Translations under genes and position numbers: made by a program
In this document: positions 17,164 through 26,422 of the stretch, piece after piece
Layout of the letters: every line of letters starts with the position of its first letter
How positions within the stretch are numbered: the first letter of the stretch is position 1
From: Peptococcaceae bacterium
Lineage (GTDB): Bacteria; Bacillota; Peptococcia; Peptococcales; Peptococcaceae
Direction of reading: 5' to 3'
DNA: 46,314 nt
Assembly (NCBI GenBank): GCA_019420345.1
Contig: JAHZHI010000004.1
Coordinates: 1-46,314 of the forward strand
Notes under the pieces: model-generated
The model's input: only the letters and a program-made list of their open reading frames with translations
Databases searched by the model: none
What the model was told of the DNA's origin: nothing

Positions 17164-17211
17164 GATAGCAACTATTCTATTTAGATTTTCTTCTGCAAGG
17201 GAGATGATTTT

Positions 17212-18849
17212 ATGCAATGTCCTCATTGTCATGCCGACAATCAGGAAGGACGTTTCTGTGGCAAATGCGGCAAGCCGCTGGACCAGGACGCCAGCGATCT
17301 GACACGCGTCATGCCGCCATTGTCGGAGTTGCACGAAACGCCGCTTGAATCAACGTCCGATGATGACAATCAAGAAGCTGCAGTTGACGCACTGGAAAAA
17401 GCTTTGGATGACGCTGAACAGGCCGAGCCCAACGAAAACGCTGCAGCAGACGCGGCAGCAGCACCTGAAACGGACGAACCACCGGCCGAATCTACTGAAA
17501 CAGATTTGACCACTGATACAGAAAATCCAGATACCGACGAACAGTCTGACCATACATTGCCAAAACCACCAGCTTTTCTGATGGAAGATGATGAGCTTGC
17601 GGACGACGATGCCCTGGGCGAGGGTACCGACGGCCAAAACCGCCGCAAAAAAATCTTAACAGCAGTTTCGCTGATCATTGGCATCATGCTGGCTGCTGTC
17701 GCCGCCATCTATCTTTTCACTGATGTGTTTGATACCACGCCGACAGTGGATCCTACCGAACAAGTCAAAAACGCTGATACTGTTGCACCCGACACCAGTC
17801 TCGCAGAAGACACCATCGTCGGTCACTGGCGTCACTATAACACCGGCAGCGTCATTGAAAAGATTGGTACTGCTCGCTATCGCTGGACCATTGGCGAAAA
17901 AGTGTACCAGCTCGATTTCAAAGACAACCAATATGTCTATAAAGATGAAAACGGCAATGTGTACAACTTTGTGCTCACCGATGCCGATCATATTCAATTG
18001 GCATCAAGCACAGACAGTTCTGGTGGTTTAATCACCGACCCTGTATTTGAATCTGGCTATACGGCAGGCCGCGTCGGTCAAGATGGAACCATGGCTGAAA
18101 GCATGAGCGTCAACACCGATGCCTTTAACATCGTCGGCAAAACTTATGCAGAATTGGCTGGCACCTACGGACCTGGCGCATTGAGTGTCATCGGCGACAA
18201 TCAATACATCATCTTCCGTGGTGATGGCGGTAATTTTGCCGTTCAGTTCGAAGGCGAAACGGTGCCTCTGTCTGCTAAGAGCAGCGGTGAGTACACCGTG
18301 AAGCCTCTCAGCACAACCACTGCAAACTATTCGGTATCACACCTGACACAAAGCAACACTGCACCATACACCGATTCTACGACACCAAGCGGCAGCACCA
18401 CGGATACCGGCAATAATGACAACACCGGCGGCACTACAACCGATGGGTCAACTGGAAACACCACCAACAACAATAACAACACGACCCAGAATCAAAACAA
18501 TGATAACAAAGAAGATGAAACCACCGAATACAAGGTTGAAATTCCAGATATGCCAACCTTCCCATCAACCACCGCTGTTGCTACCGGTGTGGTATGGGCC
18601 GACCTTGGTTTTGTCATCAAAAACGCGCCGGACACTATGACTGTAAACGATCTCTCCGCAGTACTTGGCATTTCTTTGGAAGTGGGCACTGCACCAGATA
18701 ACCAGAGCGGCTTCAATTTCTATGGCAGTGACGAAGGTTATTTTGCTGGCACCTATGCCATCAACGATCACTCATTCTCGATCAGCGGCTACGGCAGCAG
18801 TGCACTGAATCCAAGCAAAACCATTCTGTTCATTCAACAGATCAGTTAA
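17212..18849 (+). CDS. Zinc-ribbon single-pass membrane protein with acidic cytosolic region and extracellular domain
   Basis: 545 residues, family not recognised beyond the zinc ribbon. Order: zinc ribbon C3-x2-C6...C16-x2-C19; a strongly acidic, low-complexity region to about 140; RRKK stop-transfer charges and one TM segment (about 148-169, TAVSLIIGIMLAAVAAIYLF); an outside domain (190-375) beginning GHWRHYNTGSVIEKIG; a Thr/Asn/Gly linker (about 393-436); and a second small domain (445-545). The topology, zinc ribbon inside and sensor-like domains outside, resembles zinc-ribbon envelope proteins of Clostridia. GGGAGA precedes the ATG. Single-gene unit ended by a hairpin. Confidence 0.78.
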   Translation: MQCPHCHADNQEGRFCGKCGKPLDQDASDLTRVMPPLSELHETPLESTSDDDNQEAAVDALEKALDDAEQAEPNENAAADAAAAPETDEPPAESTETDLTTDTENPDTDEQSDHTLPKPPAFLMEDDELADDDALGEGTDGQNRRKKILTAVSLIIGIMLAAVAAIYLFTDVFDTTPTVDPTEQVKNADTVAPDTSLAEDTIVGHWRHYNTGSVIEKIGTARYRWTIGEKVYQLDFKDNQYVYKDENGNVYNFVLTDADHIQLASSTDSSGGLITDPVFESGYTAGRVGQDGTMAESMSVNTDAFNIVGKTYAELAGTYGPGALSVIGDNQYIIFRGDGGNFAVQFEGETVPLSAKSSGEYTVKPLSTTTANYSVSHLTQSNTAPYTDSTTPSGSTTDTGNNDNTGGTTTDGSTGNTTNNNNNTTQNQNNDNKEDETTEYKVEIPDMPTFPSTTAVATGVVWADLGFVIKNAPDTMTVNDLSAVLGISLEVGTAPDNQSGFNFYGSDEGYFAGTYAINDHSFSISGYGSSALNPSKTILFIQQIS

Positions 18850-18854
18850 AACAT

Positions 18855-18895
18855 AAACGGACCATTTTCGGTGACGAAAATGGTCCGTTTGTCAT
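18855..18895 (+). terminator. Terminator after the zinc-ribbon gene
   Basis: AAACGGACCATTTTCG / CGAAAATGGTCCGTTT, perfect 16-base stem with GTGA loop, then a T-rich tail. Confidence 0.9.
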
Positions 18896-18965
18896 TTTAT
18901 TGTTGTACAATGCATCACTGAATTTGTTACAATAGACTTAAACCTATAAAAAAGGAGGTATAATC

Positions 18966-20255
18966 ATGCACAAACGATTGATACAGCTTTTGGCGCTGGC
19001 CCTGATCGTTTTAGCTGGCAGCGCCTGGTGCACAAGCGATGCCATGGCGGCCGATGCTTCGCCCTCTCAATCAATCATCACTACGGGATCCAGCAATACG
19101 ACCGTTGATCCTTACCAGAGTTTCAGCGTCAGCATCACATTACGCGACGCCAGCGGCAGCAACATGACCAGCGCACCTGCGGGCAAAGTCTATCTCTGGG
19201 CTACCGATGCCAACAACCGTATCAGCGACGGCCTGGATCTGGTGGAGCTTTCTCTGGGTGACAACGTTTACATGCATCAAACCAGCCGTCAAGGTGTGTT
19301 AATTATGGATGCTGCTGCACTCATCCAAACACAGCGGTTTAATTTGAAGCTGGCAGAAAAGGGTACCTACAAATTGCATGCGCTCTATATGCCGACTGGC
19401 TCCATTGACCCCAATGCCGTCAGTGACTACTGGCCATACGAACTCACCGGCAGCAGCGAAGCCGAACGTACCATCACCGTCAACGCCACACCAGCCTCTG
19501 ACGTCGCCATGATGGTCGTTTCAACCAAAATTCGCGGCATCAGCGTGGATTCCTTCCTGATTACCAGCCCACGCAACCAAACACTGACCACCCCGATCTC
19601 CATTGATTCCAGCGGCGCCACCACCACTGAAGTGCAATTGGCCCTGCTGCGCGACAATGGGCTCTCCGTTGGGGCAGACGTACCAATCTACATCAACACC
19701 ACGTCCAACAATGTGACCGTTTCCAATGTACTCGTGCGCACCAATGAAAACGGCATCGCACGTTTCACAGTCAACGGCCTCGTTTCAGCCAACAGCACCC
19801 TACAGCTGCGCTGCGACGTCAACGACGCGCCAGTTGTCATTCCACTCTCGGCCTACGAATACCGTCCAGAACGCGTGCGCTTTGACATCGGCTCGAACAT
19901 CATCGATGTTGATGGACGCACCATGGAAATTGACACCGCTGCCGTCATCCGCAACGGCCGCACCTACGTGCCATACCGCGCCATCGGTGAACTGCTTGGT
20001 GCCCGCATCGAATACGACAATGCTGTGCGCACCATCACCACCTACTTTGACGACAGTGTCCTGACGATGACCGTCGGCTACAATCACTATGCCGTTGATG
20101 GCACCGTCTACCAAATGGATGCTGCGCCGTACATCAACAGCGACGGCCGCACCATGGTACCGATTCGCTTTGTGGCCGAAGTCATTGGCTATGACGTACA
20201 AGCCATCACCGGCTCCAACAATCTCACAGAAAGCGTCATCTTCACCCGACGTTAA
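18966..20255 (+). CDS. Secreted protein with C-terminal copper-amine-oxidase-like stalk domain
   Basis: 429 residues. Signal peptide 1-29 ending AMA-AD; an all-beta middle (35-290) with Ig-like alternation, including a TVDPYQSFSVSITLRDASG strand pair; and a C-terminal stalk domain (about 300-425) with GRTMEIDTAAVIRNGRTYVPYRAIGE-type and GRTMVPIRFVAEVIGYDV repeats characteristic of the Cu_amine_oxidN1 family. That domain is a wall/surface module in Firmicutes and does not imply amine oxidation. AAAGGAGG lies eight bases before the ATG. Exact role unknown. Confidence 0.85.
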   Translation: MHKRLIQLLALALIVLAGSAWCTSDAMAADASPSQSIITTGSSNTTVDPYQSFSVSITLRDASGSNMTSAPAGKVYLWATDANNRISDGLDLVELSLGDNVYMHQTSRQGVLIMDAAALIQTQRFNLKLAEKGTYKLHALYMPTGSIDPNAVSDYWPYELTGSSEAERTITVNATPASDVAMMVVSTKIRGISVDSFLITSPRNQTLTTPISIDSSGATTTEVQLALLRDNGLSVGADVPIYINTTSNNVTVSNVLVRTNENGIARFTVNGLVSANSTLQLRCDVNDAPVVIPLSAYEYRPERVRFDIGSNIIDVDGRTMEIDTAAVIRNGRTYVPYRAIGELLGARIEYDNAVRTITTYFDDSVLTMTVGYNHYAVDGTVYQMDAAPYINSDGRTMVPIRFVAEVIGYDVQAITGSNNLTESVIFTRR

Positions 20256-20259
20256 TCGC

Positions 20260-20290
20260 AAAAAGTCCGCCACTGGGCGGGCTTTTTTCT
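20260..20290 (+). terminator. Terminator after the stalk-domain gene
   Basis: AAAAGTCCGCC / GGCGGGCTTTT stem with ACTG loop and a T run, five bases after the stop. Confidence 0.85.
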
Positions 20291-20302
20291 TAGAGCAAAA
20301 AC

Positions 20303-20338
20303 AAAAAAACGGCATGGTGTCAGCCCCATGCCGTTTTT
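20303..20338 (-). terminator. Terminator of the MetE-like gene
   Basis: AAAACGGCATGG / CCATGCCGTTTT style hairpin with A run on the plus strand (U run on the minus transcript). Its outer AAACGGCA/TGCCGTTT arms echo the hairpins at 14549 and 15900. Confidence 0.8.
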
Positions 20339-20358
20339 GATTCATTACTGTCAGTGTT

Positions 20359-21471
20359 TCAGCCCCACACTTCTTCAGCGATTTCTTTCACCAGTGCGAG
20401 CTTTTTCCATTGTTCTTCTTCCGTCAGCTTATTGCCAATTTCACAGGATGCAAAACCACACTGAGGGCTAAGATAGAGGCGATCCAGCGGAATAAACTTT
20501 GCAGCTTCGTGGATACGTGCAATCACAGCATCCTTGTCTTCCAGCTGTGGTGACTTGGTGGTCACCAGCCCAATGACAACCTTCTTATCTGGTGAAACCT
20601 CTTTCAAACAATCAAAGCTGCCTGAACGTGCGTCATCAAATTCCAGATAAAGCGCATTCACATTTTCACGGGCAAACACATACTCCGCAATGCCATCATA
20701 AGGACCACTGCAAGCCCAAGTAGAATGGAAATTGCCGCGGCAGATATGCGTATTGATCACCATATCATTTGGCTTGCCTTCGATGGCAAGGTTGTTAATC
20801 GTCAGGAACAACTCTTTCAAACGTGCCAAGCCAGCATCATCCGTCGCAAAGAACTGATGCGCACGTTCATCGATAAAGAGCCCCCAAGTGCAGTCATCAA
20901 ACTGCAGATTGCGGCAGCCAGCAGCATACAAATCAGCGATCACTTGCTTATAACCAGCCACAATGTCAGCCACCAAAGAATCATCATCCGCATAAAACTT
21001 GCGGGTGCTTTCAATATTCATTGGCATAATGAACTGTTCCAGGAACTGGGCCGGTGCAGGAATCGTTTGTTTCGCTACAGTGTTTGCATCTTCAAACTGC
21101 TTCACAAACTTGAAATGCTCCACAAATGGATGCGTGCCAACGCTGATCTTCCCTGTCAGGAAGGTGTCATCAATTTTTGCTGCTTCCCCGTGAAACTGTA
21201 AGCCGTTCTCAGTTGTCTTGTGGTCAACACCCTCAAACCCCCACATAAAATCCAAGTGCCAGGTTGAACGGCGGAATTCCCCGTCGGTGATCACATGAAA
21301 ACCTGCAGCCTTCTGCTTCTCAATCAAATCCGTGATCGCTGCATCTTCCACAGCCTTCAATTCATCAGCACTGATCAGGCCCGCTTCACGGTCAGCACGT
21401 GCCTTTTTTAAGGATTCTGGGCGCAAAAAACTACCCACATAGTCAAAACGAAATGGTGTATATAAACTCAT
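20359..21471 (-). CDS. Cobalamin-independent methionine synthase-like protein (MetE C-terminal domain, YxjG type)
   Basis: 370 residues, matching only the catalytic C-terminal half of MetE (about 750). Metal and homocysteine motifs are visible: DYVGSFLRP at the N-terminus, DGEFRRSTWHLDF near 65, LQFDDCTWGLF near 195, the zinc-site HICRGNFHSTW near 245, LEFDD near 280 and SPQCGFASCE near 340. Short YxjG/YxjH proteins transfer a methyl group to homocysteine; the donor is uncertain. ATG at 21471 was chosen because GAGGAG lies seven bases upstream; an in-frame TTG at 21477 is too close to it. No SAM riboswitch was seen upstream. Confidence 0.88.
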   Translation of the reverse strand: MSLYTPFRFDYVGSFLRPESLKKARADREAGLISADELKAVEDAAITDLIEKQKAAGFHVITDGEFRRSTWHLDFMWGFEGVDHKTTENGLQFHGEAAKIDDTFLTGKISVGTHPFVEHFKFVKQFEDANTVAKQTIPAPAQFLEQFIMPMNIESTRKFYADDDSLVADIVAGYKQVIADLYAAGCRNLQFDDCTWGLFIDERAHQFFATDDAGLARLKELFLTINNLAIEGKPNDMVINTHICRGNFHSTWACSGPYDGIAEYVFARENVNALYLEFDDARSGSFDCLKEVSPDKKVVIGLVTTKSPQLEDKDAVIARIHEAAKFIPLDRLYLSPQCGFASCEIGNKLTEEEQWKKLALVKEIAEEVWG

Positions 21472-21544
21472 ACTCAATCTCCTCTGTTATCGTAGTTACT
21501 GTACTTATTATATAGGCTTTTTTTAGACTTGGCTAATATAAAAA

Positions 21545-21583
21545 ATTTGCGGCTTGTTATAGGATAAACCTATAGCAAGCCGT
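21545..21583 (-). terminator. Terminator of the phosphatase gene
   Basis: CGGCTTG(T)TATAGG / CCTATA(G)CAAGCCG with ATAAA loop; A run on the plus strand gives a U tail on the minus transcript. Confidence 0.7.
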
Positions 21584-21612
21584 CGATAAATAAACCTACG
21601 CGCCAACCCGTC

Positions 21613-22083
21613 TCAAATCTCATCAGCACAATCCGCTTCCACCTGAGCCATCAGCGCTGTAAGCCCTTGCTGCAAATCTTCATACGTACACTCAAAATCG
21701 CCGCTGTACCATGGGTCCGCAATATCTCGAGATTCGCCGACAAGTTCCAGCAGCCGCACCATCTTGTCGTCCGGATCGCCACCGCAAATCCGCGCCATAT
21801 TGCGCATGTTCGCTGCATCCATCCCAACCAGCCAGTCAAAGTGCGCATAATCCGCCGCCTCCAACTGCCGTGCCCGATGATCACACACCTCCACACCCTT
21901 CTCCACCAGCTTCGCCTCCGCCGGCGGATAAATCGTGTTGCCAATCTCCTCCCGAGACGTCGCCGCCGAATCCACCATCACCACATCCGACAACCCGCGC
22001 TCCTCCACCATCTGCCGAAACATATTCTCAGCCATTGCCGACCGACAAATATTGCCGTGGCATACGAAAAGTACATTGATCAT
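21613..22083 (-). CDS. Low-molecular-weight protein tyrosine phosphatase
   Basis: 156 residues, family length. The P-loop C-x5-R-S is seen at the N-terminus (VCHGNICRSAMAE) and the general-acid Asp in IADPWYSGDFECTY near 125. Cytosolic enzyme that removes phosphate from Tyr or from low-molecular-weight substrates. AAAGGAG precedes the ATG with a slightly long spacing of 12. Standalone; no tyrosine kinase is in the window. Confidence 0.92.
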   Translation of the reverse strand: MINVLFVCHGNICRSAMAENMFRQMVEERGLSDVVMVDSAATSREEIGNTIYPPAEAKLVEKGVEVCDHRARQLEAADYAHFDWLVGMDAANMRNMARICGGDPDDKMVRLLELVGESRDIADPWYSGDFECTYEDLQQGLTALMAQVEADCADEI

Positions 22084-22235
22084 GTGTTATTTCGCTCCTT
22101 TGTTTATAGATTATCCAATCCATTACTTTCTCTTCATTGTAGCAAAAAGCTCTCCCTGCGAACAGAATCCTAAGCACTTATTTTTTGAAACAATTAGATC
22201 ATTCCTTATATAACCGAGCCACCCTCGCCATTATC

Positions 22236-22277
22236 AAAAAAAGCGATCTGCCGTCAAATAAGGTGCAGATCGCTTTT
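22236..22277 (-). terminator. Terminator of the flavoredoxin-like gene
   Basis: AAAGCGATCTGC / GCAGATCGCTTT, 13-base loop, with A run left of it on the plus strand. Confidence 0.85.
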
Positions 22278-22300
22278 ATCTCACAAAAATCAAATCATTG

Positions 22301-22873
22301 TTACATAAACTTTTTCCCTTCGCGCCATGGTGTACCCACACGCTCACCAAGTGTTAGGTAGCCTGTGCCGAAGGGATCATAAAGCAGCATATTGGTTTTC
22401 AGGGCATCAATTTGACCTTGCGCGTTCAATACGCCGTCGTCGGCAGCAATGTTGACAATCTTTGCCAGCACGGTAGAAAACTGCGTGCCGGTAACAATTT
22501 CAACCAATTCACATTCGATGACCACGGGGCAGCCTTCGACAACAGGAGCGTCGACATAGGCGCTCTTGACAGCTTTTAAGCCGGTTCGTTCAAATTTATC
22601 GGGAACATGGTGTCCACTGACGCTGCCAAGGTAGTCAATCTCGGCCATCATATCCTGGCCAACAAGAGCCACCGTGAATGCACGTCTCTTTTCAACATTC
22701 TCGTGGGTCTTACTGAACGGTCCAATGCACAGCGCCAAATCGCCAGCATTCGTCCGCATGGCTTCATGCAAATTCATAGCGTTCACCGTGCCATCATCAT
22801 TGTAAGTTGCAACCATCAAAACTGGAACCGGGTAGCCATAGCCAAACGCTTGCGCGCCCAAATTTTTCATCAT
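22301..22873 (-). CDS. Flavin reductase-like FMN-binding protein (flavoredoxin type)
   Basis: 190 residues, flavin_reduct domain throughout: PVPVLMVATYNDDGTVNAMN, GDLALCIGPFSKTHENVEK near residue 50, and the C-terminal YLTLGERVGTPWREGK. Flavoredoxins bind FMN tightly and pass electrons in anaerobes. AAAAGGAG precedes adjacent ATGs (MM). Divergent from the AraC regulator, which is the obvious candidate controller. Confidence 0.87.
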   Translation of the reverse strand: MMKNLGAQAFGYGYPVPVLMVATYNDDGTVNAMNLHEAMRTNAGDLALCIGPFSKTHENVEKRRAFTVALVGQDMMAEIDYLGSVSGHHVPDKFERTGLKAVKSAYVDAPVVEGCPVVIECELVEIVTGTQFSTVLAKIVNIAADDGVLNAQGQIDALKTNMLLYDPFGTGYLTLGERVGTPWREGKKFM

Positions 22874-22989
22874 GAGTTATACGCTCCTTTTCTTGCAGCA
22901 GTCTTTTTTGCTTTCATCATCACGTTTCATTGAGCAATAGCATACCCGCTTTTCTGACCAAAAGCAGCGCCATATATTAACATTTTATG

Positions 22990-22998
22990 TGGTATAAT
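22990..22998 (+). promoter_or_regulatory. Extended -10 of the AraC-type gene
   Basis: TGG followed by TATAAT (22993-22998), no good -35 at 17 bases: the form expected of an activator-dependent or extended -10 promoter. Confidence 0.55.
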
Positions 22999-23037
22999 TT
23001 AACCATTGTATCGGATCAATGAAAGGCGGCGAAGGCT

Positions 23038-23991
23038 ATGTATGTGTACCATGATGAGGAAATATTGCACGCATTGGAAAAATTGGCGCAGGATTTTCAC
23101 CTGCTCCACTGGAATTTCACCGACGCGTCTGCTTGCAGTGAACAAGAGCCGGTGCAGCATTGGCTGGGGGATGAATCGGAAGAAGTGATGATCAATGTCT
23201 TTACTGGGACAAAGATCCAAGAGCCTTTCCATCGCCATGATTTTTTCTTTATTCACTTTGCCTACAGCGGTGATTATCAAGCACTCAGCGCTCACCCAGA
23301 CAATTGCATCGCCATCAAAGAAGGAGATTGTTATGTTGGTCAGCCTTACAGCGGCTATGCTGTAACACGCGACAGCGATCAGGCTTGCACCATCATCGGG
23401 GTGTTGATTCAAAAAGAAACCTTCATCCGAGAATTTCTCCCATCGCTGTCAGCAGATACAGCCATGCTGCATTTTTTCCTGGCACCGCAGAAAAATGTCT
23501 ATTCCGATGTATGCATCCATTTTCCCATTCCAACAACCTCACCCATCTGGCGGCTGCTCGGCCTTATGGTGCTTGAATACGCCAACAAAACCGAGGATAC
23601 ACAAAAAATCTTAAAACCCATGATCATGTCCCTAGCGATGTATCTTTCCTCAGAATACAAGCGCCAACAGCTGCCCACAACAAACACATTGATTGATCAA
23701 GTCACCGCCTATCTTGAATACAACGCCGATTCTGCCACGCTAAAAACCACCGCAGCTCATTTTGGCTATCATCCTGTTTACCTTTCCAGACTCCTGCCCG
23801 AGAAAACAGGCAAAACGTTTTCTCAGCTTCTGCTTGAATCGAGAATGCGAAAAGCACACTTGCTGCTCAATCACACCGATCTTTCCATCGAAAAAATTGC
23901 TGCCATGCTGGGCTACAGCAACAGCAGCAATTTCTACAAAGCGTTTAAGCACTACTACGGCACCTCACCACGACGATGGTCGAAAAACTAG
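23038..23991 (+). CDS. AraC family transcriptional regulator
   Basis: 317 residues. N-terminal cupin-like sensing part (about 60-140, with PFHRHDFFFIHFAYSG and EGDCYVGQPYSGYAV) and a C-terminal double helix-turn-helix (about 220-315) with LKTTAAHFGYHPVYLSRLL and the family signature IAAMLGYSNSSNFYKAFKHYYGTSPRRW. Divergent to the flavoredoxin-like gene. Its inducer is not inferable from sequence. A shared hairpin ends it and the convergent oxidoreductase gene. Confidence 0.92.
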   Translation: MYVYHDEEILHALEKLAQDFHLLHWNFTDASACSEQEPVQHWLGDESEEVMINVFTGTKIQEPFHRHDFFFIHFAYSGDYQALSAHPDNCIAIKEGDCYVGQPYSGYAVTRDSDQACTIIGVLIQKETFIREFLPSLSADTAMLHFFLAPQKNVYSDVCIHFPIPTTSPIWRLLGLMVLEYANKTEDTQKILKPMIMSLAMYLSSEYKRQQLPTTNTLIDQVTAYLEYNADSATLKTTAAHFGYHPVYLSRLLPEKTGKTFSQLLLESRMRKAHLLLNHTDLSIEKIAAMLGYSNSSNFYKAFKHYYGTSPRRWSKN

Positions 23992-24009
23992 ATATAATTT
24001 ATAAAGCTC

Positions 24010-24057
24010 AAAAAAGTCGAGAAAGCAGAATTTATACTCTGTTTTCTCGACTTTTTA
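24010..24057. terminator. Bidirectional terminator between araC-type and oxidoreductase genes
   Basis: AAAAAGTCGAGAAA...TTTCTCGACTTTTT, A and T runs at both sides; serves both convergent genes. Confidence 0.88.
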
Positions 24058-24067
24058 ATATGCAAAA

Positions 24068-26035
24068 TCAATTAGCACCCAACGTCATTGCCGTGTCAAA
24101 TGCAGCACGTGTTACAGTTCTAACGTTACCAACTTTGACACAATCGCCCAGTTTTCTAAAGTTTTCTGCACAATCTCTGAAAGTTTCCGCTTCAACAAGT
24201 AAAGAGCGCATGCCAACTGCCAAAATAACAGTGTCGCAAAGAATCTTATGACTTTCGCCAGTAATATCTTTATAAGTGACACCATCTGGTTCAATTAAGG
24301 TCACCTGCGCATCAACGATGGCTTCACAATGATCATGTACCTGACCTTCAATTTCTTCACGATAGGTTCTCATGGCATCACGTGCAAGTGCTGATTTCAT
24401 TTCAAGGATTGTTACTTTCTTGCCATTCATACCATAATGAATGGCTGTTTCACAACCCACTTGACCGCCACCAATAACAACAATAGAACGGCCTACTGCT
24501 TCAGGTTGGTAAAAACTATCACCTGCCCAGATAACATTATTGCCATCAACGCCTGGAATTGGTGGAATAAGCGGTACCGCACCTATCGCACAAACAACGC
24601 TGTCAAAGTCCATGGCTTTTATGGACTCTGGTGTAGCTTCAATTCCCAATTTAACAGTGATATTTGGGTGCTTCATGACATGGTCAATGAGATAATTTTT
24701 GTATTTTCTCAGATCATATTTAAACGCCATAAAATCAGCATCATTAAGCTGTCCGCCAAGCACATCTTGCTTTTCAAAGAGTGTGACCGTGTGCCCACGA
24801 TCTGCAGCTAAAATTGCTGTTTTCATTCCGGCAGGGCCACCACCAATAATGGCCACATTCTGAGTCTTGTAGTCTTTTGGAACGAGCATATCCAACTGTG
24901 TTTCACGACCAGCAATCGGATTCACAGCGCAAGAGTACATATGAGTGTTTTTAAAATCATCGAGGCATTGGAAACATTTGATGCATGGCACGATGTCTTC
25001 GGAACGACCTTCTTTGATTTTCTTCGGCGTATATGGGTCAGCGATAGTGCCACGCGCCATCGCAACGATATCTGCTTCACCATTGGCAAGAACGCGCTCA
25101 ATGGCTTCTGGATCCTGAAAAGTACCTAGCGTCAGCACAGGAATGTGAATATCTGGACATTCTTTAACAGCTTTCGCCAAGTAAGCGTTGCAGGCTTCTG
25201 GCAGGAATCCAGTAGGATGTGTAATAGCACGCAAACGAGGTTCGCGAACAACACCTGCAGAAATGTGGGCGATGTCGATACGGTCCTGAATCAATTTAAG
25301 GAATTCAATGCATTCACCAATTTCAAATCCTCCCGGCACACATTCTGAACCGGATATGCGGTATTCGATCAAAAGATCTCGACCAACTCTTTCACGAATA
25401 CGATCAAGAACCATCATCGGAAAACGTGCTCTATTTTCTATGGAGCCACCGTATTCATCAGTGCGATGATTAGAGCGTGGAGAAACGAATTCCTGTAACA
25501 AGGTGCCGTGGCCGCCATGAATGAGCAGCGTATCAAAGCCACAGAACTTCACACATTCAGCCAAATCAGCATAACGATTGGCCAATTTATCCATCTCTTC
25601 ATAAGGCATTTGATAAAAATGCAAACCATCATTTCGCGTAAAGTCTGAACAGCCATAAATCTTTTGCTTCTTTGCTTCTTCTGTGTACTCACCTTCAGAA
25701 CCGAAATGAATTAATTCATATGAAGCTTTCGCATCATAAAAATGGATAGCATTAGTAAGGTGAATGAAATTTCGCCAACCAGAAGGATTTTCAATATCAA
25801 AATTGGAATGGATTGGATTTTTCCCCGGATCATTCACTTGTTGTCCGCCACATTCAACCTGAGCGGCTCCACCTTTTGCTTTCTCAAGATAATTACAAAT
25901 GAATGGCATTTCTGGATAAGTTGGTGCATTGTTTTGTATCATATGCGCCATTGATGGTGCTGTAAAAATACGGTTTTTAAAAGTCACCTTTCCGACAGTC
26001 AAAGGTTCAAAAATGTGAGGATAATACTTATTCAT
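24068..26035 (-). CDS. Old-yellow-enzyme/2-enoate reductase-type NADH:flavin oxidoreductase with 4Fe-4S and FAD domains
   Basis: 655 residues, same architecture and size as 2-enoate reductase, 2,4-dienoyl-CoA reductase and BaiH/BaiCD. An OYE TIM barrel (1-345) has FKNRIFTAPSM, HGGHGTLLQEFVSPRSNHR and DEYGGS; the 4Fe-4S motif CIKCFQCLDDFKNTHMYSC is near 350-370; FAD domain GGGPAGMKTAILAADRGH follows near 395; an NAD domain with VVIGGGQVGCETAIHYGMNG is near 525. It reduces an activated C=C bond in the cytosol, substrate not determinable. Divergent from an SLC13-type carrier, which suggests the substrate is an imported acid. Base composition is AT-richer than upstream genes. AAGGAGAA precedes the ATG. 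Confidence 0.88.
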   Translation of the reverse strand: MNKYYPHIFEPLTVGKVTFKNRIFTAPSMAHMIQNNAPTYPEMPFICNYLEKAKGGAAQVECGGQQVNDPGKNPIHSNFDIENPSGWRNFIHLTNAIHFYDAKASYELIHFGSEGEYTEEAKKQKIYGCSDFTRNDGLHFYQMPYEEMDKLANRYADLAECVKFCGFDTLLIHGGHGTLLQEFVSPRSNHRTDEYGGSIENRARFPMMVLDRIRERVGRDLLIEYRISGSECVPGGFEIGECIEFLKLIQDRIDIAHISAGVVREPRLRAITHPTGFLPEACNAYLAKAVKECPDIHIPVLTLGTFQDPEAIERVLANGEADIVAMARGTIADPYTPKKIKEGRSEDIVPCIKCFQCLDDFKNTHMYSCAVNPIAGRETQLDMLVPKDYKTQNVAIIGGGPAGMKTAILAADRGHTVTLFEKQDVLGGQLNDADFMAFKYDLRKYKNYLIDHVMKHPNITVKLGIEATPESIKAMDFDSVVCAIGAVPLIPPIPGVDGNNVIWAGDSFYQPEAVGRSIVVIGGGQVGCETAIHYGMNGKKVTILEMKSALARDAMRTYREEIEGQVHDHCEAIVDAQVTLIEPDGVTYKDITGESHKILCDTVILAVGMRSLLVEAETFRDCAENFRKLGDCVKVGNVRTVTRAAFDTAMTLGAN

Positions 26036-26151
26036 AACAATTCTCCTTTATATTTTTGATTTCAATTGCGTGCTTTGAAAGTTCCGCAAAACTGTTCTGA
26101 GATTACTTTTATCATAAAGCACAAATCATCGCCGCTGAAATACAAACCATA

Positions 26152-26172
26152 AATGATACTTATCGTATTATT
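26152..26172. promoter_or_regulatory. LysR-type operator candidate
   Basis: AATGATAC-N5-GTATTATT, an interrupted palindrome matching at 7 of 8 arm positions and containing the ATAC-N5-GTAT core usual for LysR regulators. It lies in the divergent spacer of the oxidoreductase and carrier genes; the LysR gene at 27909 is the likely binder. Confidence 0.5.
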
Positions 26173-26319
26173 CTATTATTAGCACCTTAGAAGCCATTTT
26201 TCCCACTAATATATATCTATATCATAAATTTTATTTACAAAAAAATAAAAAGCATCGTTTATTTATCCAATCAATATATCTAATTTAATTCTTTTATTAA
26301 TCTTATCCAAATATCCTAT

Positions 26320-26348
26320 TTTTCATTTTTATCAATACAACTTATAAT
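26320..26348 (+). promoter_or_regulatory. Promoter of the SLC13-type carrier
   Basis: TTTTCA (26320-26325), 17-base spacer, TATAAT (26343-26348). The weak -35 fits activation by a LysR protein. Confidence 0.55.
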
Positions 26349-26422
26349 TTGTATAGAGGGAATCTTCCGTTGAAACTGTCTGAGAAAACATTATGAAATT
26401 GAAAAACAAGGAGGAATCCTTC

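Larger units (their letters stand above)
26036..26422. other. AT-rich divergent regulatory spacer
   Basis: A 387-base spacer without a convincing gene. It holds the LysR-type palindrome at 26152-26172, a promoter for the carrier at 26320-26348, and long A/T tracts between. Divergent promoters for both neighbours must lie here; I could not fix the minus-strand one. Confidence 0.6.

Noticed and set aside
18966..20255. Copper amine oxidase
   Set aside because: Only the stalk-like N1 domain is present, with no catalytic topaquinone domain; it is a surface module.
24068..26035. Specific call as a bile-acid enzyme (BaiH/BaiCD)
   Set aside because: Size and architecture fit, but no other bai gene is present and many enoate reductases share the architecture.
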